DNA of 64,000 nucleotides from Amoebidium appalachense (Eukaryota; Ichthyosporea): NCBI GenBank assembly GCA_963693365.1, contig CAVNZM010000017.1:4960001-5024000 (forward strand). The letters run 5' to 3'. The notes under the pieces are model-generated. The model did no database searches. It was not told where the DNA came from and saw nothing but the letters and a program-made list of their open reading frames with translations. Of this stretch, positions 47,005-64,000 are shown piece after piece. The number at the start of each line of letters is the position of its first letter. The first letter of the stretch is position 1. The translations under genes and the position numbers were made by a program.

Positions 47005-47529
47005 ATGGCCATCTCCAAACGCAACATGGTGCTCCCTGTGCTCTGTCTTGCCGGCCTTCTTCTCTCTGCCCTGCCTCACTTCTCCACAGCCGCCGCGGTG
47101 CCTGCCGCTGCAACTGCAGCTGCAGATGCGCCCACAGACCTTACCACGGATCCATCCGCTCAGGCACCCGTCGCCCCAGAAGACGACGTGGCCCATGATC
47201 CTGAGACAGGGCTCGACTATTGCAAAGACGGTGGCATGGTGGTCTGCATGTCGTGCAAGTGGGACGACTGCAGCTGCGTGACCACTGGCTATGTGATGGT
47301 TCCACTGTGTTACCAGTGGACGCACTGGCCGGCTAGCCACTGCTGGAACTGCGGCGGTGCAAACCAGCCCAACGAGTACTGCAAGAGCGCAACCCCGGAG
47401 CAGCCGGGCTATGCTACGGTGCCGCACGGTGGCTCGTACTATACTGAGTACTCTTACAATGACGCAAACTTCTACGCCGAGTGCATGAGCAAGAAAAGCA
47501 ACAACAATAATGCCACGGTGGCCAACTAG
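47005..47529 (+). CDS. Secreted ten-cysteine protein, copy 3 (174 aa)
   Basis: Intact single-exon gene. Signal peptide MAISKRNMVLPVLCLAGLLL then ALPHFSTAAA; propeptide-like TDLTTDPSAQAPVAPED; then the same ten-cysteine order as copy 2, with YCKDGG, VVCMSC, DDCSC, PLC, HCWNCGG, EYC and AECMSK. The loop between PLC and HCWNC is shorter than in copy 2, and the tail is Asn-rich (NNNNATVAN, sequon NAT). Copies 2 and 3 differ most in the segment after the fifth Cys, hinting at diversifying change. Unknown function; secreted effector, defence or cell-surface roles are all open. Confidence 0.87.
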   Translation: MAISKRNMVLPVLCLAGLLLSALPHFSTAAAVPAAATAAADAPTDLTTDPSAQAPVAPEDDVAHDPETGLDYCKDGGMVVCMSCKWDDCSCVTTGYVMVPLCYQWTHWPASHCWNCGGANQPNEYCKSATPEQPGYATVPHGGSYYTEYSYNDANFYAECMSKKSNNNNATVAN

Positions 47530-48034
47530 TTGGATGCCCTACGTATACGTTTGGGAGGGCTACGTGTGCAGCAGTCTCAGAATACAGTATGTCGTTCGTG
47601 GTGTGATCTCACTTTTTTTTTTTCTTTTTTTTTTTTTTGCCCCTTTCCTTTTCTTTTCTTTTCTCTTTTTTTTTTGGTTTCACAACATTATGAGAATTCA
47701 ATAGTGGCGCCGTTGCAACACGGACCCTATATATATATCAAGCATGATTATACATTGATGTATATGAGGGAAAACGGAGCTTACCCTCAACCCAAAACTT
47801 TCAAATAAATATGAAGCAGAGCAATAATTGTTTTCCATAAATTGTATCATGGATTCGTGTATCCGGCCACCCTTTAGTGTGGAATGTTAACGTTGTCGTC
47901 GACAATGGGCCGTGGGGGGGAAGAGGGAGAGGGGGGGGGGGGGGGGGGGGGGAGGGAGGGAGGGGGGGGGGGGGGGGGGGGCTCGTACAGCTTTGTACAA
48001 ACGCTATGAAATGTACAAAAGAGTTGGGCTTGAT

Positions 48035-48250
48035 TTTTTATTTTTTTTATATCACGTTTTGTTCCCAAAGAGCCTCTCCAGGCCCTCTACGGAAACTACC
48101 GTCTACCACACAGCACCGACAGTACATTAGTTAAGGTGCAATCTATGAGTTCAGCTAAGTTAAACCATCCTTCACAACCTAACTATAAGTACACACTTTG
48201 CCCAGGGCTACTACCCCAGCCACGCCGGCAGGAGGCTCCAGTCCTCCCCT
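48035..48250 (+). repeat. Dispersed CCGTCTTCCACCC repeat, copy 5
   Basis: T-rich head, TATCACGTTTTGTTCCC, GGAAACTACCGTCTACCACA, CAGCACCGACAGTAC, TACACACTTTGCCCAGGGC and CCCAGCCACGCCGGCAGG. More diverged than copy 4. Confidence 0.72.
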
Positions 48251-48999
48251 CCATTCAAAACCTAGCAATAAACGTTAACCGAGGGCTCTCATTGGTCGAT
48301 CTACAGTATTGTGAAGTCCTAAGTGTTGTGTATAGTATTTACGGTGGGTATGGGTGGATGATGGGGTGTGGTGATGGTGGTGGTGGGGGGTTGCTAGCTA
48401 AAGAGTTGGGCTCGATCTTTCAAAGACATGCATGATGAGTATTGGATTCACTTTTTCTGCATGCATGCGTGTCTGTGTGTGTGCAGGGCTTGGGGATGAC
48501 TGACATTAAGACAATGGGTACCGTGAAAATAGAGTCTAGTGCCAGTGGAACTTGGTGTGTATGTGTATTGCCCGCAGGGGTGGGGGGAGGGGGGGGGATT
48601 GTTTCTCATGAAAGAGGCCGTTAACAGTAGTATGTTAGGGCAATCACTTCAAACACAATTTCATGATCTTCCACACAAACAAAAGTCTCTGGTGTAAGAT
48701 GGTCACTATACGGGACTAATACACACGAGTAAAGGGTGTCTTTATACGATCCGTGCAGTCTATGCGAAAGCAAGGATCTGCCAGAAATGAGCTGTGCGTC
48801 GGGTTTTATACCCGCATCCGACTCAAGTATATGGCATAGCGCTCCCGGTCACACAGTGATCGGGCCGGAGGTGTACAGTCCGTCCCACACTGCCACCCGT
48901 CGATTTTAATAGTTTTTTTTTGCAGCTGCAGCGGGCACATGTGGCTTTTGCATACATGCACACTTGGTCTGTGGACATGAGGCGCACTTGACATGTGTG

Positions 49000-49019
49000 T
49001 GTGTGTGTGTGTGTGTGGG

Positions 49020-49050
<31 letters not shown>

Positions 49051-49351
49051 GTCTGTGTGCGTGTGTGCGGGTGCGCGCACGCGTCTATCTCTCTCTCTCT
49101 CTCACTCTCACACACACACACACACACTCTCTCTCTCTCTCTCCCCTTCTCTCTCTCTCCTTCTCTCTCTCTCTCCTTCTCCCTCTCAGAGCCTCTCTCT
49201 CTCTGTGTGTATGTGTGTGTGTGTGCACTGTGTGTGTGTGTGTGTGTGTGTGTCACGGTTGTGTGTGTGTGTCAGTGTGTGTGTGTGATGTGTGTGTGTG
49301 TGTGTTTCACGGGGTCTGTGTGTATGTGTATGTGTCTGTGTCTGTGTCTGT

Positions 49352-49436
<85 letters not shown>

Positions 49437-49589
49437 TGTGTGTGTCTCGGTGTGTGAGGTTGTGTGTGTGTGCGCGTGTGCGTGTGTGCGCATATTGATA
49501 TCTGTGTATTTGTCCACGGTGTGTATGTGTGCATGTGTATTTAACCTGTGTATCATCGGTGTTTGCATGTTGTGTGCGTGCGTGCACAT

Positions 49590-49648
<59 letters not shown>

Positions 49649-50153
49649 CGCGCGTGTGCGTGGGTGCATTTGTGTATGTGTTTGTGTGTGTTTGTGTGTG
49701 CGCGCGCAACGGTGTGTGGCCCACTGGTTTGTGTTATGATGTGCGCGTGTGTGTGTTTGTGAGTGTGTGACGATGATGTGCGTGTTTGTGGGTATCTGGG
49801 TGTATGTCATGTTGTGTGTGTGTGTGAGTGCGCGCGTGGGTGTGCATGTGTGTGGTTGTGCGTGATGATGTGCGCATGTGTGAGAACCTGGGTGTGTATC
49901 ATGATGTGCGTGTGTGTGAGTGCCTGGGTGTGCATCATGATGTGCATGTGTGTATGTGCTCGCGTGTGTGCAGGTGTGACTTAATCCGGATCCATACCTT
50001 TTTTGGGGTTGATATTTGATTTGAATGTGATGGTGGAAGGGGTCGGGGCAGTGTTTTGCTCGCGTTTCCACTTGTGGAGTGTCGCTGATTATTTATGTTT
50101 TTGGGCTTCGAATCTCCGTTTCACTGATACTAAGGTTCCATACAGTATGTGAT

Positions 50154-50185
<32 letters not shown>

Positions 50186-50341
50186 GATATTCCCAAATGC
50201 CATGAAAAAACTCTGTGCCGCTAGGCCAAAACGACATTTGCTGGGGACTATCCACCATCCCAACCCCTCCCCCCACTTCCCCCAATCTCTCCTTTTCCAC
50301 CCCCCGCCCCCTACTCCTCCCCTTTTCCCCCCTTCCCCCCT

Positions 50342-50394
<53 letters not shown>

Positions 50395-50400
50395 ACCCCA
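49000..50400. repeat. G-run, (CT)n, (GT)n and C-run flank of copy 3
   Basis: G-run 49019-49049, CT arrays to 49204, (GT)n-rich to 49980 including pure (GT)n at 49356-49432 and 49588-49643, G-run 50153-50182, and a C-run of 50 at 50343-50392. No gene. Confidence 0.85.
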
Positions 50401-50604
50401 ACTCCCCGGGGAGCCCTCAACCGCAGATGTTCAAATTGAAAATAAGGAATAATGAACACATGCCATTGGCATAGATGGCCACCAAAATGCAAAAGGCGCA
50501 TTTAAAATTTTTGAACGATGCTCGCGATCGAGGCTGCAATTCTTTCACCGGGCCTCTTTCCGTTGTCTTTTGGGCCATTTTTCGCTGCTATTTCGAGGCT
50601 ATCC

Positions 50605-51840
<1,236 letters not shown>

Positions 51841-52501
51841 TCTCCGAAATACCCCCCCCCCCCCGGAAAAAAATACAGTATGTGCGTTTGTGCAGTTTAC
51901 CTGTGACTCTACATATGCATGCCGATAGCCACAAGCACGGTGGCACTGGCAGGGCTGGCCACACTTTGTGGACACACGTACGGCCGTACATTATGTGACG
52001 CTCACGCACCCTCACACTCACGCGCTCGTGATATGCAGGGACACGCCATGCCTGACATGTTATCGACACCGTGGCACACACACATACAGCCACAAACATG
52101 CAAGGCACAGACAGGCACCAGTGTCACACAAACGTCGTTTCCACAAACATGCGCTAATATATAAATTCACTTCCCCCCACTCATCTGCAACGACACATCG
52201 TGTAGCTTACATGTGTACGCCGTCGGACCGGGTGTGCACGTGTGTGTTTACTCTGCAGTGCAAGTACCCTAGCGTTTTTGTGTGCAAGTTATTGCCTGAG
52301 AGGCTGCGAGTGCGTGCGCACACACACACGTGTGTGAGGATGAGACGTCTTATGTGTGATGTGTGTCCATGGAAATTACATGTACAAAACAGCACCGTAA
52401 CAACATCCCTCTCTCTACTTGTACAACCACAAGCCTCAGAACAGTACTCCACATGTAAATGCACATAACATGGCATGAATCAACTGTAAAGAATGCTCCA
52501 A

Positions 52502-52551
<50 letters not shown>

Positions 52552-53664
52552 CCACCACCACCTGCTTTTCCGTATTCCAGGAATATATAAAAAACTGCAA
52601 AGGTATGATGTTCTGTATTTATTACATTTTGCCTTTTGTCGACCTAGTACACAGTGTTTTGTTTCCACAAACTTAGCTGAAACCCTACTCTGCTTGCTCT
52701 AGACATCATCCTTACTCTAGATGTAACAGTTGCTTGAGATAGAACATAAGAATAAGGTGCGGGTTCTCAACAGATGCAAAAATCAGCACACCAATATCTT
52801 GTTACCCCTAGAGTCGGCGTGCACAAGAAAAACCACTCAAGCCCTAACCATGTTTCTACAACGTGATTCTACATAAGACAATTATCAAGACTACGCTACG
52901 AGTTTCCGGAGTAAATATTAACGAAGCAGGACGATACGTGGCGCTCAAATGCCTCGGTAAGAATTAGAAAAAAGAAGGAAAGGCACACCAAAAAAGTCTT
53001 TTTTCTCTGTATATTTGCCCTGTATTATTTTGCTCAAATCACACGGGTGCACCAATCATGGAAAATGTAGCCGGAAGCAGCGCCTCATTGCTGAGCCTGG
53101 GGAAAAACACAACTTGTTAGACTTGTGAGAACATCACCAGAGCAAGGGCGAAAAAAAAAAAAAAAAAAAAGAAGAGAGAGAGAGAGAGAGAAAGATAAAC
53201 CCCCCTTCCCCTCGGGGGGCCGAGCAAATGAATAGGACACGTAGGGTTCCTACGAATGAGAACAAATGTGTTGGCCTGCGAGTGTTCGTATGTGTGTGCC
53301 ATCAACAAGTGGACACCTTTGGCATGGTGTGTGTGTATGGGTGTGGGTTGAGAGCAAATGTGTGTTGGGTAAAGTGAACTATCAACTAGAGAGGAGTGCA
53401 GGGAGAGCGTGCTATGCAGCTCACTGAATCACGTAGGCATACACACACACACGTACACACGTATGCACTAGCAGGAAAGTGTTGACAGGCACGCTGGGGG
53501 GGGGGGGGGGGGGGGGGGGGGAGGTCGTGTAGCTGACATATGATACGGTCATGCTTGTGTGTGTGCGTGTGCGCGCGTATGCTTACGCCAGAGCGATGCA
53601 AAACATGAACTAATCACCCAATCTTTCCACTGAGACGTAATTCACACAATCCAAACTTGAATAC

Positions 53665-53758
53665 TTAAGACTGCTGTGCAGAGCTCAAAAATATCTGCGT
53701 ACAGAAGCCCCCCCCCCCCCCCCCAAAAAAAAACAAAACACAAGGGACAACAAGAGGG

Positions 53759-53835
<77 letters not shown>

Positions 53836-54633
53836 ACCACACGTGTGCGTGCGTGCGTGGACACACACACACAAACCCACCTGCGCCTGCTGCGGCCCAC
53901 TGCGCCAATTTTGATTGGAGCTCGCCCCTCCCTGTCCATGCCAGTTGTTCTGGTTGTTTCCATACCCCCCACCCTGATTTCCACCATAACGATGCCCACC
54001 ACCACCGCCACCATGGTGGCCCCCCCCCCACGGTTGTTATTGTATCCTCCATAACCACCACCGCCACCACGCCCACCGCGGTAATAATTCCCTCCGCGGC
54101 CTCCACGGTAGCCACCACGACCACGGCCACGGTAGTTTGCATCGGCACCGAATGTTTCGACGTTGACACGACGCTCCTCGGAGGCATTGTGACGCGGCCG
54201 CCTGTTGGGAAGGGAGGGGAAGGAGAGAAGGGAAGAGGGGGAGGGGGGGGGGGGGGGGGGGAGGTGTTTGAATGCGAAACACAGTACGCAGTACGAATAC
54301 ACGATGAGAAGCATGGTGCAGGACACATGCAAAGGCAAACATTTAAGTATGCAACACCAGCCATGCGCACAGTATGCGTCATAAGGGGGGGGGGGGGATT
54401 TGAATGTGTCATAAAGTACGAAGTACACAAGAACAATGGATAACACGATGAGGAATGCAAACCATACATGAGACACGGGCGGGGATGAGGGTAGCTTATG
54501 GGGGATTATTTCTAAAAGCAGGAAAACACACACACCTTTTCTGCTTGCAGCATTGGAAACTTCACTTTTAACTGAACATTTTCAGGGGGAACACCTCGCC
54601 AAGGGGTTGGTGTATGGTGGTGGTGATGGGTAA

Positions 54634-54664
<31 letters not shown>

Positions 54665-56013
54665 AAGAAGGGGGTACGTGCGTACACACAAGCAAGTTAC
54701 ATCGTCTGACATTCAGAACTCAACAGTGCTTTGGTCCCTCGTACCCTCCATTCATTTCTCCCTCCCCCCCCCCCCCCCCCCCCCATATTCTTCTTCTTCC
54801 ATCCCCCCACGCCACATTAAGGCAAAACGCAGAACCCCCCCCCCTCCCCCCCCCCCCATCTTTCCAAAAAAAAAAGAAAAAAAAAAAGAGGGCAAAACCA
54901 ACAAAAAAGCAAGAAAGAGAGGGAGAAGCACACAAAAACCAAAAGCACGCACCTGCCCTCCTCCTGCTGCTTGTAGCGGTCAGTAATATCGCTGGACAGA
55001 TTGTCGAAAAACGACTTCTTCGAGTCGTACACAACCTCATCGCTCAGCCCCAACTCGCTCAGAATCGCCTTAGCCTTGTCAGTGGAAGAAGAGGGAGCCT
55101 CGGGAGCAGAGGGTGCAGGGGTAGAATCCTCAGCGGGGGCGTGTGTTTCCTCGGTGTGAGTGGCGGATTCGGCGGCGGGTTCCGATGGGTGGTCTTCAGT
55201 AAGTTTCATCTGTTGGAACTCCTGAAAGAAGGAAGGGGAGAAGGAAACATGGGAAATGGGGTTGGCGATATGCGGAAGGTGATTACAGTTTGGAACACGG
55301 GGGAGGGGTGGGTGGGTGGGAGAGGGGGGGGGGGGGGGGGGCCCTGATGTGGCCCGTTACATCCAAAACCCAAAAGGAACAACTACACAAACCAATAGCA
55401 CCGTCGTATCCTTCAAACACGCACGAAAATAAAAGGCAGAGAAAACCGCAAAAAAAAGGCAGAGAACAGGCGCAGAAAAACACAAGGCCACTCCATCACA
55501 GTCCCTCTGCACCAACTATCCCTCCCTGTCTGTTTACAATGTATTCTCTTTAAGTATGCTTTGCAACCTGCATAGTGCTATCCCTTATGGATGTGCACTT
55601 CGTACTCTTTAACACGGCCCCCCCCCCCCCTCTCTTCCCCCGCGTCTCCCCCCCCCCCCCCCCCCCAAAAAAAAAACACCCACCTCCACTCACCAGCCAA
55701 TTCTAGCTAACAACTTCTCGATCTAAACCTCTCCCTCCGGCACCATACCATACCCTACCTCCCCCCCCCCCCCCCCCCCCCCCCCCCCACACACACACAG
55801 TCAGCAGAAACACACACACACCACACACACCTTCTCAATCTCTTCCTTGTGGAACTTCTCGTTCATGCTGGTGAAGTCAAACTCGCCCTCAAACACCAGC
55901 GGATGTCCGGCACCACCCCGGCCACGGCCACCACGGCCCCTGTGGGGGGCACCGCGCATGGGCCCACCGTTTGGCGGATACCCACCACGACCTAAAAAGG
56001 CGGGGAGGGAGGG

Positions 56014-56044
<31 letters not shown>

Positions 56045-58420
56045 GTTAGAATGTGGACACGGTACAAAGTGGACGTTATCTACGGAGAGTACAGAGGCGT
56101 AATTTGCAGGAACAACACATGCATACAGAACAAGCCGGCATGACTGAGGGAAGGGAGGAAGAGGAGGAGGGGGGCGGGTGATGTATGCGTTAAAGGGTTG
56201 AAGATATGGAGGAGACACCAAAGGACAAAATACAAAGCGTCACAAAAATAAAACCAGAAATTAAACAAATTAATCGTGCAGACAGAAGACACTTGAACAG
56301 AGCCCATCATCAGGAGGAGGGAGGGAGGGGGGGGGGGGGGGGGGGGTTAGAATGCGGACACGGTATAAAGCGCACGTTATCTACGGAGAGTACAGATGCA
56401 CAATTTGCAGGGAACAACACGAGCATGCAGAACGAGTATGATTGACGGGAGGGGGGATGGGGCGGTGGGGGTGGTGGTTAAGGGGAAGGGGTGTGTGGGG
56501 TGTGTGTGTGTGGGGGGGGGGAGAGCATGAGCATGTGCCTGAATAGACAAACACATCAAAATCTCGTTTGTACGAAATGCAATGTACCGTGTGCGGCTCG
56601 GCTCGTTGGGCTCCTCATGTCTATCTCGACATTCTTTTAAAAAACAGCATCACACCGAAACGCACGACCAGACACAAAAGCGCGTGTTAAAAACCCAAGA
56701 ATGCCACAAAATTCTCTGGAAAGCCCCACCCATCCACCGACTTACATCCCTGGAGAGCCATCTCAACCATGAACCAGACTTATCTCAACCAAAAATGATC
56801 ACACACCGACGCCCAATACCCCTTATTCATCATCACAACCCTATAAATGCAACAACCAGACACACACACACACACACACACACACACCTCCGGGATGGCC
56901 CTGGAACCTTTGCTGCTGTGGGTGTCCCCCCCTGTGTCCTCCACCCCTCCCCCTGTGCGCAAAACCATCCCCATGGCCCTGCTGGTGCATCCCACCATCC
57001 GTCCCCATGTCGGGGGGTGGGAGCAGACCCTGCGCCTGTCCAGGCGCGGCCTGATGCTGTGACGTCATCACTTCAGTGGCGGCGGCAGCGGCCGGCTGCA
57101 TGCTCTCAACAGGCGCCGGTTTGCTTGCAGGGGCCTGTTCGGTCTTTTTCTGCGCCGCCTGAGAAGGCGCCTGGGTGGATGCCTGTGCCTGTGCAGGTGC
57201 GGCGGCAGGGGCAGGGGCTGGCGCGGCGCCGGTGGCCGCAGGGGGTACAAGTGCCTGTGCGGGTGCGGCGGGGGCAGAGGGAGGTGCTCCGGGTGCAACG
57301 GCAGGAGGAGGGACCATGGGGGGTGGGCCGTAGGGAGGATACGGCTGCTGAGGGGGGGCTTGTTGCTGCTCGCCACCTTGGCCCGGGGGTGGGGGTGGAG
57401 GCGCATAGGGGTTGTATGGGGGCATGTAGCCGTGCTGGGCATAGGGGGCATAGTACTGGTGGTAATAGTGGTAGGGATCGTATGCCTGCTGGTAGTAGGG
57501 GTGCCCTGGGGGCGGCATCCCCTGCGGTGGTGGCGGGTAGCCGTATGGGTTGGGAGGAACCTGAGCGGCATTTTCCTGGCCGGGTGCTGGCGCCTGATGG
57601 AAGGGATGTGACACGTTTTTTTAAAAAAAAACCAAAAAAACAGAGCGTGCCAGAGGGGCCGCAAAAAGAGTTGAGAACACGGAGGACTGAATTGGTAGAC
57701 TTCTGCTTCAACAGCGCGGGGGGGGGGGGGGGGGGGGGGTTTGCATGTGTAGACAAAACAATAACCAACACACCACTTATGGTCGCGGGCCACAAGTGTT
57801 TCATGATGCATGTGCTTGTGTGTATATGCACTTCCGGAAGTGTGTGCCTTGAATCTGCCAGAACCCTCTCCTTCACAAGAAACCAAAACATAAGGAAACC
57901 AAAACACACACCTGTGGTGGGGCCGGCTGCTGAGGCTGGGACTCCTGGGGAGCCTCAAGCACTACCAAGTCCTTGATCTCAGCTGCCTTGAAAACAATGC
58001 TGGGATACACATCGTCTGAGGCAGGAATTTCGCTGTCCCCACCCTTACGCCCCTCCGTGCCAAATGCTTTCACTGCAAATGCAAATCCGTCAGCTTGCTT
58101 CTTCACCTCAGCCTGCTCAGCTCGACACAGTGCCCAAAGCTCTGTGTGTATAACACTCGACAAACACAAGCAGGGCAGATTGGTCTGGAGCTCACGGGCT
58201 TAGTAGAGAAGGGAAAAAACAAGCACTACGAGGGTGCCACTCCCGGATCACAGTCAATTGTTAGGCTTCTTAATTCTAGAACCCCAGGTGTCCCATCAGG
58301 CTTACCATTGGACAAAGTGACTGTCGCCGACGAACTGTCGACATTGTGAAGAGTGCCTTCGTAGCGCACTTCGGACTTAGCAATGAGCTGAATCTTGCTC
58401 CCCAAATAAGGGGCGCTCAT
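53665..58420 (-). CDS. LSM14/Scd6/Rap55 mRNP protein (7 exons, about 587 aa; apparent 1-nt deletion in exon 6)
   Basis: Exons on the minus strand: 58420-58306, 58072-57912, 57593-56888, 55991-55831, 55221-54953, 54201-53881, 53694-53665. All GT-AG; phases agree except inside exon 6. Residues 1-92 are the LSm14 domain (MSAPYLGSKIQLIAKSEVRY, VKAFGTEGRK, DVYPSIVFKAAEIKDL). A long Pro/Ala/Gln/Tyr-rich linker follows (93-327), then the FDF motif (EGEFDF, near 365), the FFD box (YDSKKSFFDNLS) and the TFG box (ERRVNVETFG), then RGG/YRGGRGG repeats. Family role: translational repression and P-body assembly through DDX6/Dhh1 and 4E-T/Pat1 contacts. At the C10 run 54020-54029 the frame must gain one base for the RGG/Asn/Gln-rich tail and last exon to be read. 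Start ATG 58420 chosen by homology. Confidence 0.93.
54020..54029 (-). other. G10 (sense) homopolymer with frame break in LSM14 exon 6
   Basis: With ten G the frame becomes Val/Met-rich. With eleven it continues as HHGGGGGHRYGGNQGG and QNNWHGQGG, ends QQAQ at the donor in phase 0, and joins the last exon in frame. A sequencing or assembly slip in a homopolymer is the simplest explanation. Confidence 0.85.
54256..54470 (-). repeat. C-tailed intronic repeats in LSM14 intron 5
   Basis: Two copies in sense orientation, each preceded on the plus strand by a G-run: 54256-54345 (ACGCAGTACGAATACACGAT) and 54388-54470 (AAGTACGAAGTACACAAGAA). In sense these read TTGTGTACTTCGTACTTTATGAC followed by the C-run. 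Confidence 0.7.
56040..56450 (-). repeat. Composite of intronic repeats in LSM14 intron 3
   Basis: 56040-56140 and 56345-56445 are near-identical copies (ACACGGTA..AAG, ACGTTATCTACGGAGAGTAC, ACAACAC..GCAT) of the C-tailed repeat. 56165-56320 between them is the second intronic family (AAAGGGTTGAAGATATGGAG ... ACACTTGAACAGAGCCCATC), also found at 730-865 and, inverted, at 10400-10545. Confidence 0.8.
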
Positions 58421-59332
58421 TTTCGAGGCGGGTGGCGGAGCAACGCTCCAAGAACCACCGTGCAACCTGCAGCGAAATAACGGTTGTTACAAAATAGATC
58501 GAAGGGAAGGCTGGACTACCCTGTCAGTAAAACAACCATGGTAGACTGAGCGGGGTAGCCGATTGCTGACAGCATTAAAAAACACAGCTACTCTAGCCGC
58601 ATATAAATGGACATGCGCTTCTATGTCAAAAATAGTCCGAAGCGCGTCCAGTGCAACCAACCACTAATACGATTTCACAGATTTCACCTTCCATCCAAAA
58701 ACCAATCTCTCCACTCCCTCCCTCCGCTCTCTCTCCCGTCGTTTATGCTACAGATATTGGGAAAGCTGCCCTAAAGGGATACGTACAAGAAGATATCTCT
58801 TCCCCTTGTGTCTTTTCAGTCGAAAAGCCACGGATGGCCCTTTTCTCTGATGGATACTCAATGGATCCCGCAGAACTTTTGGCTCCAAACTGGAATTTTT
58901 CTTCAATGTTTTTTCCGGATCCTGTTTGTTTTTCTTTCGGAAACAGGGACTGGCCTCTGTGTGACGTCATGGCTCGTTGCCGGGAGTGACTGCCAATCCA
59001 AACTGTTATTGATATACCATATATGGGGTTTTGGCGGTTATCGCATTCCTTTGAAGGTGCAAAAAGCGCGGTATGTTTGCGCGAGTGACTCGCTCCTGCT
59101 CAGCTGTCTGCTCAGCTGTCAACTGCATTAGAAGCAGTGTGGTGTTACGTACGTGTGTCAAGGATTCTTCAATTTTTCGCATGTTAACGTCAAAGGAAGA
59201 CTGGCACATGGCGCCGTCGTTTCATTTATAAATAAGTACGGTGCCACACATGATTCTTTACCACCGAGTAGCATAGGACAGACGGAAATGCATTCATTTC
59301 CCAGAATCTAGCAGGTACACATCAAGTCAAAC
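58421..59332. promoter_or_regulatory. Divergent intergenic region between LSM14 and FAN-like genes
   Basis: 910 bp of complex sequence almost without microsatellites, in contrast to the rest of the window, containing both promoters. An open frame at 58738-58989 (plus; begins after a TTTATGCTACAG acceptor-like sequence, reads IGKAALKGYVQEDISS and later VFSVEKPRMALFSDGYSM) may be a stray exon or chance; I cannot assign it. Two close CAGCTGTC motifs at 59100-59120. Confidence 0.45.

Positions 59333-64000
<4,668 letters not shown>

Noticed and set aside
54037-54342. Arg/Trp/Leu-rich minus-strand frame
   Set aside because: Out-of-frame reading of LSM14 exon 6 RGG repeats.
57068-57958. Pro/Arg-rich 296-codon minus-strand frame and the 464-codon plus-strand frame at 56582-57976
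   Set aside because: Alternative-phase readings of the Pro/Ala-rich LSM14 exon 3; they cross its introns.

Overview
This window is nuclear DNA from a eukaryote, most likely a protist. Five genes carry GT-AG introns whose exons rejoin in phase. The proteins belong to eukaryotic families (LSM14/Scd6, FAN/NSMAF, the Gep4 HAD phosphatase, sigma-type GST, Rsa3-like). There are solo LTRs, hAT-like and Harbinger-like transposons, and no bacterial-style operons. I cannot name the species. Introns and intergenic DNA are packed with very long homopolymers (up to 57 G), (CT)n, (GT)n and (CA)n, so most apparent ORFs are translated simple repeats.

Layout. 71-3682 (-): six-exon Gep4-type mitochondrial phosphatidylglycerophosphate phosphatase. 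3683-5221: divergent promoter region with a hAT-like MITE. 5222-11985 (+): six-exon gene ending in an Rsa3-like ribosome-assembly domain. 13406-18478: head-to-head inverted pair of truncated LTR retroelements, hit by three later insertions (a hAT-like element and two solo LTRs) whose empty sites survive in the opposite arm. 19800-29300: three minus-strand members of a secreted Ala/Pro/Ser-rich family with a C-terminal C-x3-C...C-x3-C peptide (one dead, two intact). 31016-33754 (+): complete three-exon sigma-type GST. 33540-53420: tandem blocks of about 5-6.6 kb carrying a second secreted, ten-cysteine family (one pseudogene, two intact) plus a GST exon fragment. 53665-58420 (-): seven-exon LSM14/Scd6 homologue with an apparent one-base deletion in a G10 run. 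59333-64000 (+): first exons of a FAN/NSMAF-like BEACH protein, running off the window.

The flanking genes are ordinary housekeeping genes (cardiolipin synthesis, ribosome assembly, mRNP/P-body assembly, BEACH-type signalling). The middle 40 kb is an accessory region where small secreted-protein genes multiply by segmental duplication with their promoters among transposons. The least described elements are the two secreted families, the intron-dwelling repeats with C-run tails, splice sites sitting inside microsatellites, and the inverted LTR element with a primer site matching the 5' end of tRNA-Ala. Exon coordinates come from reading the sequence by hand, supported by phase agreement at every junction; no RNA evidence or database search was available.
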